From Carposina sasakii (lineage: Eukaryota > Arthropoda > Insecta > Lepidoptera > Carposinidae): 64,000 bases of DNA. The translations under genes and the position numbers were made by a program. The stretch is taken from positions 1,668,906-1,732,905 of the forward strand of contig CP053165.1 in the NCBI GenBank assembly GCA_014607495.2, given 5' to 3'. Under the pieces are notes generated by a model that ran no database searches, was not told the origin of the DNA, and was given only the letters and a program-made list of their open reading frames with translations. How positions within the stretch are numbered: position 1 is the first letter of the stretch; every line of letters starts with the position of its first letter. Shown here in pieces: positions 63,514-64,000 of the stretch.

Positions 63514-63735
63514 CTAGTGGGCGCCCAGAACTTCGTCCGTTTGAGGGGGCATTGCAACCGTGATAAGCCGGAGCGGGTCCATAGTTATACATACTCGTAT
63601 AAACCTTCCTCTTGAATTACTCCATCTATTGAAAAATACCACATTAAAATCCGTTAAGTAATTGGAAGGATTTAAGCATACACAGAAACAGACAATGGGA
63701 AGCGACATTGTTTTATAATATGTAGTGATGATGTA
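63514..63735 (-). mobile_element. Family H-like Lep1/Helitron element, reverse
   Basis: TACTAGTGGGCGCCCAGAAC TTCGTCCG, AAACCTTCCTCTTGAATTAC, TAAAATCCGTTAAGTAATTG, GATTTAAGCATACACAGAAA and CGACATTGTTTTATAATATG TAGTGATG. It is among the best known lepidopteran dispersed sequences. The CTAG terminus is at the low-coordinate end, so the element is on the reverse strand. Confidence 0.78.
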
Positions 63736-64000
63736 CTTTCAATCTCCATAGCAGTGATTGCGACATTATTATGAATTGTGTGCAAACAGTTCACTGCATT
63801 TTTAAGGGCTTAGAATCTGCACTAACATAGAAAAATATTAGGTAAGATAGATTTCCGAATCTATTTGAAGGGCTTTTCTGTATTGGATGGGCTGCGTGAG
63901 TGAGGATATGCGTGTATTGGCAAGTAGGTAACCAGATGATGATTAGTAGGAATTTAAGGAAGAAATTGGCAGAATTAAGCAGAATATAACTGAGATAGGT
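63736..64000. other. No gene seen
   Basis: Unassigned to the window edge. Confidence 0.5.

Overview
This window looks like ordinary non-coding nuclear DNA of a moth or butterfly. The lepidopteran call rests on the repeats: many copies of the unit whose 3' end reads TGCAGTAGTGGACTG-like text followed by a (ATG)n tail (in reverse, CATCATCAGCCTATTGCAGTCCACTG), Helitron-like ends of the type CGCGGACG-AGTCGCGGGC...CTAGT, tRNA-headed SINEs, the 'AACCGACTTCAAA' element, and LINE 3' ends with ATGT or ATG tails. All of these are familiar from lepidopteran genomes. I found no intact host gene, no true tRNA or rRNA, no CRISPR and no bacterial operon. The open frames are short, and almost all are explained by repeats or chance. 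The window could be intergenic or lie in a large intron; the sequence does not decide.

Family letters used below. A: LINE/SINE-like 3' unit with trinucleotide tail. B, C, D: TA-flanked inverted-repeat elements beginning CAGGGTG or CAGGATG. E: tRNA-like core between inverted arms. F and G: tRNA-headed SINEs. H: Lep1/Helitron-like. J and K: LINE 3' ends with ATGT tails. L: short fragment beginning GATCTTGCAGTTCTGG. M: GGCAATTCTTGA-ended MITE. N: CAGATCCGAGGG repeat. P: AGGGCCGATTTTTC-ended elements. Q: GGTCGATTC-ended foldback. R: element with ACTAGCGCC. S: CCGACTGCGCC repeat.

Layout. 0-10 kb: A copies, a 175-bp hAT-like MITE, a nested palindrome (3.8-4.2 kb), and an M element carrying a nested G SINE with its target duplication. 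10-17 kb: E and A copies, a MITE inserted into an A copy at TTAA, local duplications, and a run of J and A copies. 17-24 kb: F SINEs, a 41-bp minisatellite, and an LINE-like tail with an (AC)n(AG)n tract. 24-42 kb is the densest part: six near-full B elements interleaved with C, E, J, H and long-arm foldback MITEs. 42-45 kb is a largely repeat-free stretch with a possible exon boundary. 45.9-47.4 kb: a TIR-bounded P element with a reverse-transcriptase relic inside. 47-58 kb: sparse, with B, G and F copies, a perfect 19-bp hairpin, and two more retrotransposon C-terminal relics. 58-60.2 kb: B, D and a GC-rich TTAA-flanked MITE. 60.2-64 kb: mostly unassigned with Helitron-like tails.

There is no set of genes acting together here. 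The biology visible is transposon biology: target duplications, nested insertions, an internal empty-site comparison, and unrelated interiors sharing one terminal motif. Family names are recognised from memory and were not checked by a search.
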